In this document: positions 1 through 11,942 of the stretch, piece by piece
How positions within the stretch are numbered: the first letter of the stretch is position 1
Layout: each line of letters begins with the position of its first letter
Assembly: GCA_037974665.1 (NCBI GenBank)
Contig: CM075765.1
Location: forward strand, 11,577,501 to 11,641,500
DNA length: 64,000 nucleotides
Source of the DNA: Ehretia macrophylla
Taxonomy: Eukaryota; Streptophyta; Magnoliopsida; Boraginales; Ehretiaceae
Direction of reading: 5' to 3'
Notes under the pieces: model-generated
Told to the model about the DNA's origin: nothing
The model's database searches: none
Seen by the model: only the letters and a program-made list of their open reading frames with translations
Translations under genes and position numbers: made by a program

Positions 1-1551
1 TGCACAAAGAAAAACAAGGTTCCCAAAGAAGACATCCATCAATACCTACAAAGCAAATTGACAACCTGTTTCATCAGTCCCAATATGATTACTATATATT
101 ATCATTTCCATTTAGAAGACAAAACAAACAGATAACTGAAACTGAAAAGGCAGAACCTTCCCAAATGTCCACGCTGATGAACTGAAAGTCCCAGGTGAAA
201 TCTGTTCCTTTTCACCTGTAGTCAACACCGTTATTCTGTCTTCAATAGCTAAGGTTTATATGCAGATGAATTGATCACGACATTACGGAAAAATGCAATA
301 CTGGTACTCATGCATAAAATACAACATGATAGTACTACATAACGTACCGACCATTAATCTCTTAAATAAAACTACGGCGCATTTACTGTTCATGCATATT
401 CTATTTTAAAATTAATTAGCAGAATCAAGTGAATGGATACAAGCATCGAGAGCTAGATAGGCCAAAGCTAGTTTCCACGATAAACCCTGAAAAAAGAGAA
501 ACAATAATTACAATTTACAATTTACAACAACCATTTTTTCTATATAGGTATGTATATCGGTCTAGTATTTAAGGGTAAAGGAGAAAAAAACCCACGTCTT
601 TTGCTAAATTACACATTGCTAAAATGACATGACACATTATAAGAATGTGGCTTACTATCCCTTGTATTTGGAAACAGCGAGAGATTTTGTCCCACGTTCT
701 TATAAACCAAAGAGTGTTATATTATACACTAACATAAGGTTACAGATTATGCTACCGTAATAATCTAATTATAACCCCTATCATTTATCATAATATGGCT
801 AACTAGTCACGTGTTTGATAACGGCAGATTTTTTGTCCCACGTTCTTATAAACCATAGAGGGTCTATATCTTATTTACAATAACACAAGGTTAGACACTA
901 TACTACCGTAATAATCTAATTATAACCGCTATCATTTATAACTTATAAGAATGTGGCTAACTATTCCCGTATTTAGTCAAGCAGGGAGTTTTTGTCCCAC
1001 GTGCTTATAAATCATAAAGAGTTGTATTAGATTATTACACTATCAGGATTTAACATGCAAGTTAGATAAAACACGATAGCATGTTTTTCCCTTTGCCCCT
1101 TATATCAATGTCACAAACTCTGAAAAATATATATATATTTTTAAATGATAAATACCTTAAAATTGAAAGTGTCTGTAGAGAACATATTGAAAAATAAATG
1201 CCTATAGGCATTGGGCTTGTGGAGAATCAAATCAATGATCAGAATCATAATTTCACATTCGATGTACTCATCGGCAACAGCTTTGCAATTAACCTGATAA
1301 TTTTGGACAAGATTAAGATAAAAGAAAATAAATAAATAAAATTATAATTGAATTTTCGAGGGAAAAAACAAAAGAAAAAAAGAAAAAAAAATGGTCTTAG
1401 ATAGGTGTGAACTTACGCATTTGATGAGGCGGATATTACCAGGAGAGTATTGAATGAAAAGGGTTTGAATAGGAGACCCACATTGAACACATCGAAAATG
1501 ATCGTCCCTTTTCTTCTCGCCGCTGCTGCTTGCTCTGCTCTTGCACTCCAT
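1..1551 (-). CDS. ARV1: ARV1-like sterol/lipid homeostasis protein, 5' part (exons 1-5, runs off the left edge)
   Basis: Exons on the minus strand: 1417-1551, 1156-1293, 441-486, 157-248 and 1-45 (partial). All junctions are GT-AG and reading phase is kept across every junction. The start is the ATG at 1551. Exon 1 encodes a CxxC motif (FRCVQCGSPIQTLF), then QYSPGNIRLIKC; exon 2 continues with VNCKAVADEYIECEIM. The two CxxC pairs and the YSPGNIRL block form the ARV1 homology domain, a zinc-binding N-terminus. Exon 5 begins VLMDVFFGNLVF, the start of the membrane-spanning part as in other plant ARV1 proteins. ARV1 proteins sit in the ER membrane and affect sterol distribution and lipid/GPI-precursor traffic; that role is family knowledge. 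About 119 residues are visible, with the C-terminal membrane segments outside the window. The least certain junction is exon 3 to exon 4 (donor GTATCC), chosen because it alone keeps the frame. Confidence 0.93.
638..1040. repeat. three diverged tandem copies (about 150 bp period) in ARV1 intron 2
   Basis: Copies start near 638, 787 and 943. Each carries a variant of TATAAGAATGTGGCTAACTA, then TTTGTCCCACGTTCTTATAA, then ACCGTAATAATCTAATTATA (the last box is absent from the third copy). They lie wholly within the 669 bp intron 2 of the ARV1-like gene. The CACGT core, a half G-box, recurs in each copy. Whether it is regulatory is unknown. Confidence 0.8.
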
Positions 1552-1680
1552 TTTTGTTTTCTGAAGTGTGTGTTTGTGTGTGAGAGAGAGAGAGAGAGTC
1601 GTGACTGAGAATTGTAGTCGTGGGTAGCCTAGGAGAGTCTTGGGAACCTAAAAGTTATTAATGAGCGGGATTTAACAAAT
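1552..1680 (-). promoter_or_regulatory. ARV1-like 5' UTR/core promoter region with CT microsatellite
   Basis: Directly upstream of the ARV1-like ATG is a GT-rich stretch followed by (GA)n at 1582-1598, which is (CT)n on the coding strand. CT tracts are common in plant 5' UTRs. No TATA box or transcription start can be fixed from sequence alone. Confidence 0.35.
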
Positions 1681-1896
1681 TGAGAATTATTTATTCAATT
1701 ATAATTTTAGTCAGATAACGTAACTAATAAGATAACTCTAATTATATGAACATGGGTAATTAATTATGCAATTATAATGATTATAAAGTTATAATTTTAA
1801 ATTTATAAAATAATTTTGCCAATTTTTGCTTATTATCTCTCACTTGAAGTTGAGTTGGTGGATGGGTGATGAATGGTAAGACAAAAACTTGCACAG

Positions 1897-2028
1897 AACC
1901 GAGTTATATGTTTGGAAAATCATTAAAAATGATGCATGATTTTAAACAAGTTGGTAACACATAACCGAGTTATATGTTTGGAAAATCATTAAAAATGATT
2001 TGTGGTTTTAAACAAGTTGGTAACACAT
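1897..2028. repeat. 66 bp tandem duplication upstream of ARV1-like
   Basis: Two adjacent copies (1897-1962 and 1963-2028) share AACCGAGTTATATGTTTGG, then AAAATCATTAAAAATGAT, then TTTTAAACAAGTTGGTAACA. Differences are few, so the duplication is recent. It lies about 350-480 bp upstream of the ARV1-like start codon. Confidence 0.85.
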
Positions 2029-2288
2029 GTTTTTTTCTAGTAAAATTCACATATTTTTTTTTTATCAATTTCACATAACTTTTTTAGTTGTTTTGAAGCA
2101 CAACCAACTCTTAAAATAGGTTAGTAACACTTTAGCTGCTAATGTTGTTTCCTATTAGTTAAATGATAAGAAAAGAAAGTAGAGTTTTTACTTTACAACC
2201 CTAAACTTTGGGATTAGTAGTAACCTACAACTCCTCATATTTAATATTATTCAAAATTAAATTTTACAGAGTATCAAATACCTTCAAA

Positions 2289-2400
2289 CTTTTTTTTTTT
2301 GGTAAGTAAATGCATTTTATTGATGCAAAGTTTTTGATAAGGTGCAAATCTAGAGCGAGCTTACCCGAGCTCTGTGCCTACAAAACAGAAATGAAACCAT
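2289..2400 (-). mobile_element. possible 3' end of a non-LTR retroposon (minus orientation)
   Basis: A T run at 2291-2300 is followed by GGTAAGTAAATGCATTTTAT. Reversed, this reads as a short 3' UTR ending in poly-A, as for plant LINE tails. A similar layout occurs at 15270 and 27204. No coding sequence is attached, so the call is weak. Confidence 0.3.
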
Positions 2401-2509
2401 GGGTGTGATGTTTCGGGGGCCACCTCTAACGGTTAAGTTAATAATTATGAAGAAACTAGAAAAAGATAATTTAGTATGAAATGGTATGCAAGTGATTGTG
2501 AATTACCTT

Positions 2510-5500
2510 TGTCACGACCTCTGTCACATCCTAAACTCAATGACTCAAATAGGTTCGAGATGTGACACGCTGTGTATCAAAAGGAGTAATCGTTTCAGGA
2601 TACAAGGCTACATAAATCCACAAACCAATCAAAAATAATAGAGCGCTAAAATCCACCATTTATTAAAACTTTTGCACTCCAAGTACTTATTAGACAACAT
2701 CTCAAAGGAAACAAGTACAATTAAATTTTCAAACTCTCAAATCGAACTTTATGCGGAATTCTAAGTAATATAGCGTCCCATCACTAAAACTCTTGTTCGG
2801 TGGTCAAGATGGAACAGATTGCTACCCTCACTTGTTACTTGCTAGTACTCATCACTTATTTATTATTATCTGTAAAGGAAAACAAACACAAAATGGGTGA
2901 GCAAATCCAAAGCCCAGTAAGCGGACATGATTTCTCCCCAAAGATGACAGGAGTGAATGCTCGATAAGTGGAATAAAAGAATAGACCAAAAGCAGGAGGA
3001 TTGTGTGGACACATCAAAGGAAGCATATATAACTGTCAATCAAAAGGACGCGAATCATATCATAATAAAATACGAGTAATGTGAACTAATAGGAAATCAT
3101 GTAGGGTAAGTTGTAACTACACACCTCTTTAAATTAATAGCGTTGGAACCACCAAATTTTATTAATTTAGTGAGATATTAATTTATCGATAAATTAATAA
3201 CTATTAATTAATAGAGATATTTTTAATTTTTTTAGTTTTATAGTAAACATATTATGATTATGATTTTTTTTTAAGTGACTTGTATTTTTTCGGTCCAATT
3301 TGAAAAGATAAGTAATGAGAATAAAAGATAAAATTGAATTTAGTAGGATTAGAACAAAGTTTCTTTAATCTCGTATCCAAGTGCTTGTAGGATTAGGATA
3401 AGAACTAATTTCTCTAATCTTGTATCCTAATCTTTGAAGGTTTATCTCAATTTTTTCTCTTTAAATAATTAAATATGAGTTTCAACTAGATTTGAAGTTC
3501 AATAAAAGATAAGCTACTCTTGATTCATATTTTAAGAAAACCTCATAATCAATTTATTATGTACTTTTTAGCTAATTATTAATTTTAAGAAAACCTCATA
3601 ATCAATTTATTATGTACTTTTTAGCTAATTATTAATTTATAAAATATTTGGGTAAATAAAATACAAAGAAATTTTTTTAAATGTATTATCTTATAATTTT
3701 ATCGAATTTATCAACTTTTTACATTAGTCCCAAGTCGGGATCGGACATTTTTATTAATTAAAAGAGATTATTAATTTATTGAGTATTAATTTAAAAATGT
3801 TTTACTGTACAATGTAGCATATATGTTAATCATGATAATATCACGTTGTAGGTACAAGGCCTCAACAGACACTCACGACATGAATATAAGGCCCCCACAG
3901 GCACACACATTGTGGGATACCAATCATTTCGCAATAAAGTGAGAGTCTGTCAAACATGTCACATCATGTCAGGCCATAACACAACTTACATGATCAAGAT
4001 TTAACAATAAACAACACTAGTGCATACAACAAAATATTCCCGTAACATTAACAATCAAGGTGGAAATTTAGAGATATTATGAATCATGAAGCCTCCAAGT
4101 GTGGTATGTGAGCTTGCGAGAATATGATATACACGTCCCACAAAAGACAATGGGGGAGTAATTCTGAAACAAGCCCTGTGCATAGACCACTTGTCAACTT
4201 ACGGAAGGTTATAACAAGAAGAAAATAAAAAGACCATGCACATTAGGTAGTAGAGTAAATGGTAGCTTAGAATTGTTGCTGAAAATATTATATTAATAGA
4301 TAAGTCGCAAAGGCATGACATATTATGATCAGTTGAAGACGTGAACGAGAGTTGATGATTTTGGAGCATGAAGGACCGGCGTGCTCTCACATAGATTAGT
4401 AATCACAATTGATATTTTAGACAAACGATATTGAAGATCAATAGTCGAAAGAAAAGAAGAAATTGATAACATTGAGATAATTGCAAGTTCCAGGGTAAAT
4501 CAGGTAAAACGTTAGACAATAGTATTTGATTAAAAACCTCAACTAGAACATTCAACAACACAGGAAAATCTTAACTGAAGGAAAAGGAAGCTAAAAGTTC
4601 AGGTTTGATAAAAGAAAAACCCTACTGCCAGCAAGGTAGAGGACTTTAATTCATGTACAAAGCATGGAGAAGGAATTCATGATTCATCAGTAGCCAGTAC
4701 ATGCACGAATATTTCAACAAAATGGGAGAAGAAAGAAAATTAGATAATCGATAAATCCCACTTACCTCAAACACAACTTTTCAAGTCGAATCATTCTGAA
4801 AATATCTTAGAATTGAAATCCACCATGAAAAAGCATGAGGAGATCACTCACATTGTCAAGTTAGGTTCCCTTCGAGATTTTCTATGGAGAAAGAGTGTAT
4901 GGAAGGACACGTTCTGGAGTTATTCTCGCTAAAACCTTACTTACGTAAGAATAAAGAGTCCTATTAAGAGTAAGATAGTAATTATAAGGCCTTAACTCTA
5001 GGACAATTACGTTTTAAATTTTAATTACCAATTTAAGGGCTAATAGGGGAAAAATAGGCCCTACTCTCCTGATAACTAAGACGTTACAACCTCATTTTCA
5101 CTAATATAGTCTCGATACCACAGAAATAACAAGAAGCAATCTTGGGATCGTGATGTCACGAGTTTAAGAAGATCACTCCTCCTAAGTCCGCAAAGGCACA
5201 CTACAAAGGCCGATCACTAATATCCATAACATAAGTACATTAGAGCCAATAAAACTAACTTCTCAAATACATTTCTCAACTACATTCAAGAATTTAGAAT
5301 TCATTACAACAAGCTTTCTTATCAACTATTTCATACCAAAGAATACATCACTATAATAATCCTCCAAATACATCATACTCTACATGAACTCCACAAATAA
5401 TATATATATATATCATCCAAAGCAAGATAAGCAAAAATATCACTTTCAATCTCCTTGAAGCTCTAACTTGACTTCACCTAAAATATTGTTAAAATGGGGT

Positions 5501-7462
5501 GAGCTTCACAAGTTCAGTGAGGGGGGAGAACGAGAAGGTTTTGGAAAATATTTTAACTTTGAAATCTTTTTAAAAACATGCATTGAAAACTACATGCATT
5601 CAATAAACAATTAAAGCCAATAAACTCAAGTACATTGAAAGAATATATAAACATTAAGCACAATTAATTAAAGTAACAACATTAAGCATTTAAAGGCAAT
5701 TAAATCCAGTAAGCACATAAAGTTATATGTAAACATTTAGACATTTAAAGAGAATCAATTCAATAACACATTCGAAAGGATACACTATTCATTGTTGATG
5801 CCGTCCCTTTACACCATCACAAACTCTTTTGTCTCCTTGTTACTCCCGCGGTGCAATCTGAACTCTACACCGAAATATACGACCTAATACCCCATAGAAC
5901 TCTTCGTCCATGCAAGTGAGGGAATCAAATAATAGTGATCGTGTCATCACTTGGCAAGCCTGATGCTGCCCAGTGCAACATAACACCACCATGTCGGGCT
6001 TAAACATTCACATTAAACAGTCGCATTCACATTCACATTTGCATTTAAGCACATATTCACGCATTCATGTCATTTCGAGAAGACAACAAAGTAGGTTGTC
6101 TCTCAATACATTTAACAATCAATAACACATTTGTTGGGTAACAAAGTAGGCTACCCAACCATTTGCAAACACTTTTAAACATTTAAACATTTCCGATGGC
6201 AATTAGCATTTAATAACATATAAGCATTTCACAATTGACCACATTATCACTTAATAGCACGTAACTTACAACACTTAAAAACTAACACATAATCCTCATT
6301 TAACCAACTCATAATGCCACACAAGTGCATAAAACCTCTTAATCATGCTCTACAACAACCAACTTCTATCCAACATTTTATCCAACTTTTAACCCACTTA
6401 CAATCAATATAAATGCTCAATCTTCACACAACCAATATATATGTCAATCATACTACCTTATAAGTGCAAAACAATAGCAAAACCAAGCTTAAAACAAGTT
6501 TAATAAGCAAAATATACCAAATGCACATTTGCTAGAAAATCTGAAAAATTCACTAAAATGCCACTAAAATCCCGCAAAAATTGCACCTAAGCCATGAATT
6601 TATACTATAAACATATATCTTTACATATACAAGCATTTATGAAGTAATTTAGGCATTAAAATCACAAAAAGACAACTATTCACATTTGTTGAAAAAAAAA
6701 TTTAGCAAACACCAATTTCACAAAAACTCAACCATTCTTGCTTCTAAGATTTTAAATCATGCAATAAACATATACATGTACATATGAACTACATATCTAT
6801 GCTAGGAACAAGAATTAACTTCATATTTATCCACAATTTCTACCTACAACACTTTAAAACTAGCATATAACATTTGATGATTTATAAAAGCTCATATGCA
6901 TATATGTTGTTCTCTAGCAACTACTAAGCAAGATTTACATGCATAATCAACAAATACAACACAATAATATGAATTCATCATCCAAAATGCAACTTTAAAA
7001 CTTTAGATTTGAAAAACCCCTCACCTATTTTTAAAGAATAAAGCAAGAAAAAGCATGGTTGTGCAAGGAATGAGTTAAATCTTCTTCTTCTTCTTTTTCT
7101 TCTTCAATTTCTCCTCAAAATCACAAACTTTTAGCTTTTTCTTTTTCTTCCCCTTTTTTCCTCTCAAAGCCGTGAGTTATCTCCCTTTCTTTGCTTCATC
7201 CAATTTTTTCTTTCTTTTTGCTTGGTTTGGCTTTGTTTTATTCTAACTAATGGTCAAAGCTTAAGTCAATGCAAGACCAAATATCCTCCAAGGTCAAAAG
7301 ACTACTTATGAATGCTCCTTGGTCATAAATACAACCTTGCGATTCATTAACAATTTTAAAAATGACCACCTTGTCCTAGTTTGGTCAAACTAATGAAATG
7401 TCAACTAAATGCTATACAAATTAACTTTTAAATGCATATAAAATTCATGGTTAGGTCTCACA
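2510..7462 (-). mobile_element. two tandem gypsy-like LTR blocks, minus orientation (fossil)
   Basis: Block A (5093-7462, 2.37 kb) begins TGTGAGACC on the minus strand. It shares its start, a CTCACTGAACTTGTGAAGC stretch before CTCACCCC, and its end region (CACGATCCCAAG) with the solo LTR at 39661-41844. Block B (2510-5092) ends GGTCGTGACA and has a similar layout, but its sequence differs and it holds an AT-rich insert near 3130-3830. ACCTT flanks the pair on both sides (2505-2509 and 7463-7467). That could be a target-site duplication for the composite, or chance. Size and layout suggest long LTRs of Tekay/Del-like chromoviruses, but no internal coding region is present, so the clade is inference. 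The structure is broken and non-coding. Confidence 0.6.
3130..3830. repeat. AT-rich insert with a 53 bp direct duplication
   Basis: This very AT-rich stretch interrupts the moderate-GC LTR block B. Within it, 3531-3583 and 3584-3636 are near-identical copies of TTTAAGAAAACCTCATAATC, then AATTTATTATGTACTTTTTA, then GCTAATTATTAA. The outer parts repeat the theme TTATTAATTTA in both orientations, as in a decayed MITE. No clean terminal repeat or target duplication was found. Confidence 0.5.
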
Positions 7463-7839
7463 ACCTTTTCCTTGTATTTATACTATTGGTGATGATCATG
7501 GGGTGTGCACGTTAGTTGGATCGTGAGTTACACATGATTCCCCTCACGATCCTGAGACGAAAATATCGAAAACTTGTACCCCACGAGTTGGTTAAGATAG
7601 GTCGAGCGGGGCGTCCTTCGCGGATCCTACAATGGTAAGGTCAATGGCTTCCCCTTGTCTCTTGATTTGAGTCCCGTTTATGGCTCAGGTCGACACACCT
7701 ATACCCATATCAGTTTTAATAATTACATAGTCACACTAAATCAAACTTTCAGACAAAAAAAAGTAAAAAGAAAAGTATTTCACTAACACAAAAAGATTTT
7801 CTTATCAATATCCCAATTAATTCCCAATTAACCATAGAC
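7463..7839. other. unassigned intergenic stretch with a higher-GC patch
   Basis: The part at 7490-7700 is more GC-rich than its surroundings (for example GGTCGAGCGGGGCGTCC). It has no open frame of note and no recognised motif. It may be debris of an LTR element next to the block ending at 7462. Confidence 0.3.
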
Positions 7840-8200
7840 ATTCTTCCACAAACTAGCTTTCTCTTTTGCCAAAGTTCTAATGTCCTTAATAATAATTCAC
7901 ACGTTTTCTTTTACCACTAAACACTCTAGGTTTTGTTCTTACCAAATGTGATAAACTGTGATTGAAAGTGTCAATTTCTTTAATTTTGTTTGGAAAGTTT
8001 TCCAATAAAATGGTTAACGAGCCAATTAAGTTCCATTTCCCAACATTGAATGCTTCTAGATATATTAAGCCATCTCAAGACTTATTGCCAAATGAAATGA
8101 CTATACAAGCACTTAAAAACTAAGTAGTTAATTGATTCACCTCCCAACCAATCATTCTATTTGCGGTTCTAAGCGTCTGATGATGTTTTCCTTCTCTATT
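7840..8200 (-). mobile_element. LINE remnant: C-terminal zinc-binding RT region
   Basis: On the minus strand, broken frames resemble the C-terminus of plant L1-type LINE reverse transcriptases (zf-RVT region). Pieces seen: FKCLYSHFIWQ, VLRWLNISRSIQCWEMELNW, TLSITVYHIW-EQNLECL and IIKDIRTLAKEKASLWKNV. The TVYHIW...R/EN signature followed by a short helix is typical of that family. Stops and frame changes show that it is dead. The rest of the LINE was not found nearby. Confidence 0.6.
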
Positions 8201-8771
8201 GTAAAAGATAGAGAGAGTTATGACAAAGGTGTCAGCAATTTTAGCAATCTTCCTTCTCATACATATGACAAATGTTTAAATAGCACAAAAATAAAAACTA
8301 AGAGATAAATCGATACACTTTATATTATTGTTATTAACCCATCTCTAATCTCTTTATGATTAACTTCCATCGTCTTTGATTTTGATTTTTAAATAAGGGC
8401 TTTAAAACTTGACTACTTAAACTTTTATAATAAACTATAAATAAACCTCAGTGATTGTTTGCATGATTTTCCAAAATTCTCACTTTAGGCCTCATTATTT
8501 CATCATTAGAGATAAACCAGTCTCTATTATTTTAACTCTTTATCTCTACTAATTATATGAGGGCATATTTGTAAATTTATCATAAAAATATTAAATTTCT
8601 TTCATTTAACATTTCTCTCTCTCTTTTTTCTTTTTTTCTTTTGTTTTTCTGTTTTCCATTTTCATCTTCCATTCTTCTTACAAGAACTCTCTACTACCAT
8701 TCAACCTACCTCTCTCTATTTGGATATAGAGGAGTGGGGGGAAAGGGAATGGTTGGAAAGTATTAAAGTAT
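8201..8771. other. intergenic, nothing recognised
   Basis: AT-rich sequence with T-rich and CT-rich runs near 8600-8660. I see no gene, terminal repeats or splice-supported exon. Confidence 0.4.
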
Positions 8772-8867
8772 TCAAACCCTTGTTTCACTTTGGAAGAATA
8801 AAGAAAATGTATAAAAAGATCAAACCCTTGTTTCACTTGGAAGAATAAAGGAAATGTATAAAGAGAT
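8772..8867. repeat. 48 bp tandem duplication
   Basis: Copies at 8772-8819 and 8820-8867 both read TCAAACCCTTGTTTCACTT, then GGAAGAATAAAG, then AAATGTATAAA, with only a few differences. The short open frames across it are repeat-driven and not supported as genes. Confidence 0.85.
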
Positions 8868-9480
8868 TGACTTAATCCCTTACATACCACAAATTAAATT
8901 CCCTCAATTTGAAATCAAAAGACCGGTAAATGATTATGTATTTTTTGTAATTAGTATTATATCATTGTCCTTTATATCAATTGCAATAATGCGAACAATT
9001 TATACTCCAAACTTGATCCATAAAAACAAGGACATATCTAAAATTTTTATTCAGTTAGAAATAAAATATACAATTTAACACTTGTACAATAATTTTTGTC
9101 AAAGGGGGCCTAAATTGAATTTTTAGACAAAATATCGCAAAAACGCACATTTTCAAAAAAAAAAAAATTAGGCTAAGTTTTGGGTTGCATCAATGAATGC
9201 CTCTGCCATTGATTAGAAAAGGTATTCACATCAACTTATATATAAAACTTATCACTTCCCTCGATTTTCTTTCTAATCCAAAAAAAAAAAATCATAATCA
9301 CTTAAAACATTTCTTTTTTAAAAAAATCCCAACAAAATTAATCCTCCAATTTCCTTTATTTTATAACTTTATCATTCATTTCATTTATTATAATTTCCCT
9401 CCAATGGCATCGTTTATTGTTCCCCAATTACTGTAACCTTGAGATGACACTTATTTGTTATATTTACACAGCTTTCCAAA
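8868..9480. other. intergenic, nothing recognised
   Basis: AT-rich stretch with A runs at 9156-9168 and 9280-9290. The short plus-strand frames lack any family resemblance, codon bias or splice context. Confidence 0.4.
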
Positions 9481-11110
9481 GGGTAAATTATGCCATTGGT
9501 CCTTATTATTGTTACCTAATCTCAATTTCATCTCTATTGTTACAAAAACGTCAAATTAGTTCTCAATGTTTACCAAATGTATTCAAATCAGTCCCTACTG
9601 TTAAAGATCAAGTTAACTTTAAGGAAAATGTCACATTTAGTCCGTATTGGTTCCTTTTAGTTTTAATTTAGTCTCTATTGTTTAAAATGTCTCAATTTCA
9701 TCTCTATTATTTTTTAAAAAGTCTCAAATTTATCCCTATCATTTTTAAAAAATCTCAATTTCGTCCTTATTCTAAAGTTTCAAATTCGTCTCTATTATTC
9801 AAAATTAATCAATTTAGTTCATATCATTTTCTAAAAAAAATTCAAATTCGTCTCTATTGTTTCTTTAAAGATTTCAATTTAGTCCTTAAATAATAAGGAC
9901 GAATTTAAAAAATTTTAAAAAATAATAAAAACAAAATTGAAACTTTTAGAAAAATAATAAGGACGAAATTGAATTTTTTTTTTTAAACAATAGAGATGAA
10001 ATTGAAAATTTTGAAAAACAATAAGGATGAAATTGAGAAATTTTAAACAACAGGGATGAAATTGAAACTTTTGATAAAATAATAGGGACAAAATTGAGAT
10101 ATTTTAAATAATAGAGACCAAACTGAAACTAAAAAAAACAATAGGGACTAAATGTAAAATTTTTCCTAACTTTAATGTAATATATGTTAAAAGACCTTAT
10201 TACCCTTGCATGATATAAATTATTACCCCTAAACCCACTTTGACCCAAAAGGCCAAAAAGGTTAAACCAACCCCTCATCCCACACTAGCCCATTAACCCC
10301 TTCTCCACATCCCACCCCCGCCACCTACCTCACCCCCAAACCTTCCCCATCGCTACCTTTATCTTCCCAACCCCCTCACAGGTCATCCCCAACTCCCACC
10401 AATCCCAAACCTCAAATCCCCCACTAATAAATCTAGACATGCCATCTTCTTCCTAATCCCCCATTCCCCACACCCTTCCCCACCTCTATCACCACCCACC
10501 TACACCCTTCCCAGCCCCGTCACCACCACACCCCACATCCCACCTAGCCCACGACCCCCACATCCCACCCTCGTGATCCCTCTTAGCCTAATCCCGCGAA
10601 CCCCCTCCTCGCAAAACCCTCTCCCGCGACCCTAGTCTCAACCACAGTGTGTGTATGTATGTGTCTGTGTATGTGCGTATAAGTGGAGAGTGTGTGCATG
10701 TGTATGAAGGTATGCATATATATAGTAAGATTTTAGGGGCTATGTGTTATGCGTTTGGGTATATATGCATGTATTGGTGTGTGAAATTTGAGTAAAATCA
10801 TTTATGAATATGTGTCTAACTGTGCTTATTGTGTGTTCTATGTGCAATCTGTGCTTGTGTATGTGCAATCTGGGGGTATAAATTTGTGTGCATGTGTATA
10901 TGAATTTGTGTTGTGTGTGTGTATGTGCATGTATGTGTGTGTGTTTTGATGACAGTGATGAAATAATGAAAAACAAAAGAAAAAGACAAAAGACTATTTT
11001 GCCCCTACATTTAATTCCAAATTTATTAAAATTAACAATTTTTTTTAATAACAGAGATTAATTTGAATAAGTTTGTAAAACAATAAGAACTAATGATAGA
11101 GTTATAAAAA
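9481..11110. mobile_element. fold-back element built from an inverted minisatellite
   Basis: From 9481 to 9890 a unit of about 30 bp (CAATTTCATCTCTATTGTTT and variants, ending in an A run) repeats many times. From 9890 to 10180 the same unit appears inverted (AATAGAGATGAAATTGAAA). The outer ends also pair: TTATGCCATTGGTCCTTATT at the left matches, inverted, AATAAGAACTAATGATAGAG near 11090-11110. The core is C-rich (10290-10630), then TG-rich (10645-10960). This matches fold-back or Mutator-like elements with repetitive terminal inverted repeats. No transposase is present, and no clean target duplication was seen. Confidence 0.65.
10290..10960. repeat. strand-asymmetric core: C-rich tract then TG-rich tract
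   Basis: Runs such as CCCACCCCCGCCACC fill 10290-10630, then GTGTGTGTATGTATGTGTC-type repeats fill 10645-10960. The minus-strand frame at 10740-10976 is a His/Thr-rich translation of the TG repeat, not a gene. Confidence 0.8.
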
Positions 11111-11942
11111 CATTATCTAGACACTTCACCACAATTGGATATTCTTTATAATGTTACATATTATGAGATGATTTAAATCTATAATACAATAGTGGTCAAT
11201 TGACGATGATCGATTCAATTTATTACCATTAGATATCATTTGTAACTTTATAAAAGAAGCCCATAGAATACAGCCAAATTCCCCAATTTAATATGGATAC
11301 TTTTCCAGTGCTCTAAAAACCATAGGAGACCGGAAGAGTATTTTTAATGTATAGGAAAAAGCTTCGATTCGGTCATTCAGCCATCCGGCCCTCTAATACA
11401 CAAAGGGCCACATCATTATGTGAGACCCACTTATGCCGTTGGCCGAACTGAAAAATTTTGCTTAATGCATATTAATCAACAGCATGCGATCAGCACCTTA
11501 AAAAGGAAGGTACTCATCTCCAAACGAAGGCATCAAATGTGTAACGAATATCTGCAAAAATAATTCTAGTAATACGAAAATACACGAAAGGTACATGTCT
11601 AATGAAGATTAAATTGGCCAGAGAAGCAAGGTAAACCAACTTGAGAAGCCTAACAAATTGACTCCAAAACCGAGCCCCGCTGCCTATAATACATACACTG
11701 AAGGTATGAAGTTAAGATTATATTTGTCGATTTCTCAATTTCCTATTCCCGCTAAGTGGTTTTGCACTCGAGAAGTTTACAACTCAATAGGCAAAAGAAC
11801 CCATTGGCAGCCCTAATAATTAGGGCTTAATGGACTAGATCACTCAACTTCAGCAAAATACCTCGGGCAGCTCTGATGTGCTAATGAGCATACGCGCTTA
11901 GATTTGCTTTCCTGGCACAACATCAGGTCCTTGCCGTATCAG
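11111..11942. other. 3' flank of the HIT4-like gene
   Basis: The gene's stop is at 11943-11945, so the upper part of this stretch should be its 3' UTR. I could not place a poly-A site. No other gene or repeat was recognised. Confidence 0.4.

Noticed and set aside
8854-9078. 74-codon plus-strand frame
   Set aside because: Starts in the 48 bp tandem repeat; Ile/Lys-rich as expected from AT-rich DNA and without any family resemblance.
9481-10180. CRISPR-like array
   Set aside because: Units are degenerate, directly adjacent and inverted in the second half, in a plant genome; a minisatellite-type terminal repeat fits far better.
10740-10976. His/Thr-rich minus-strand frame
   Set aside because: Translation of the TG-rich repeat in the fold-back element.
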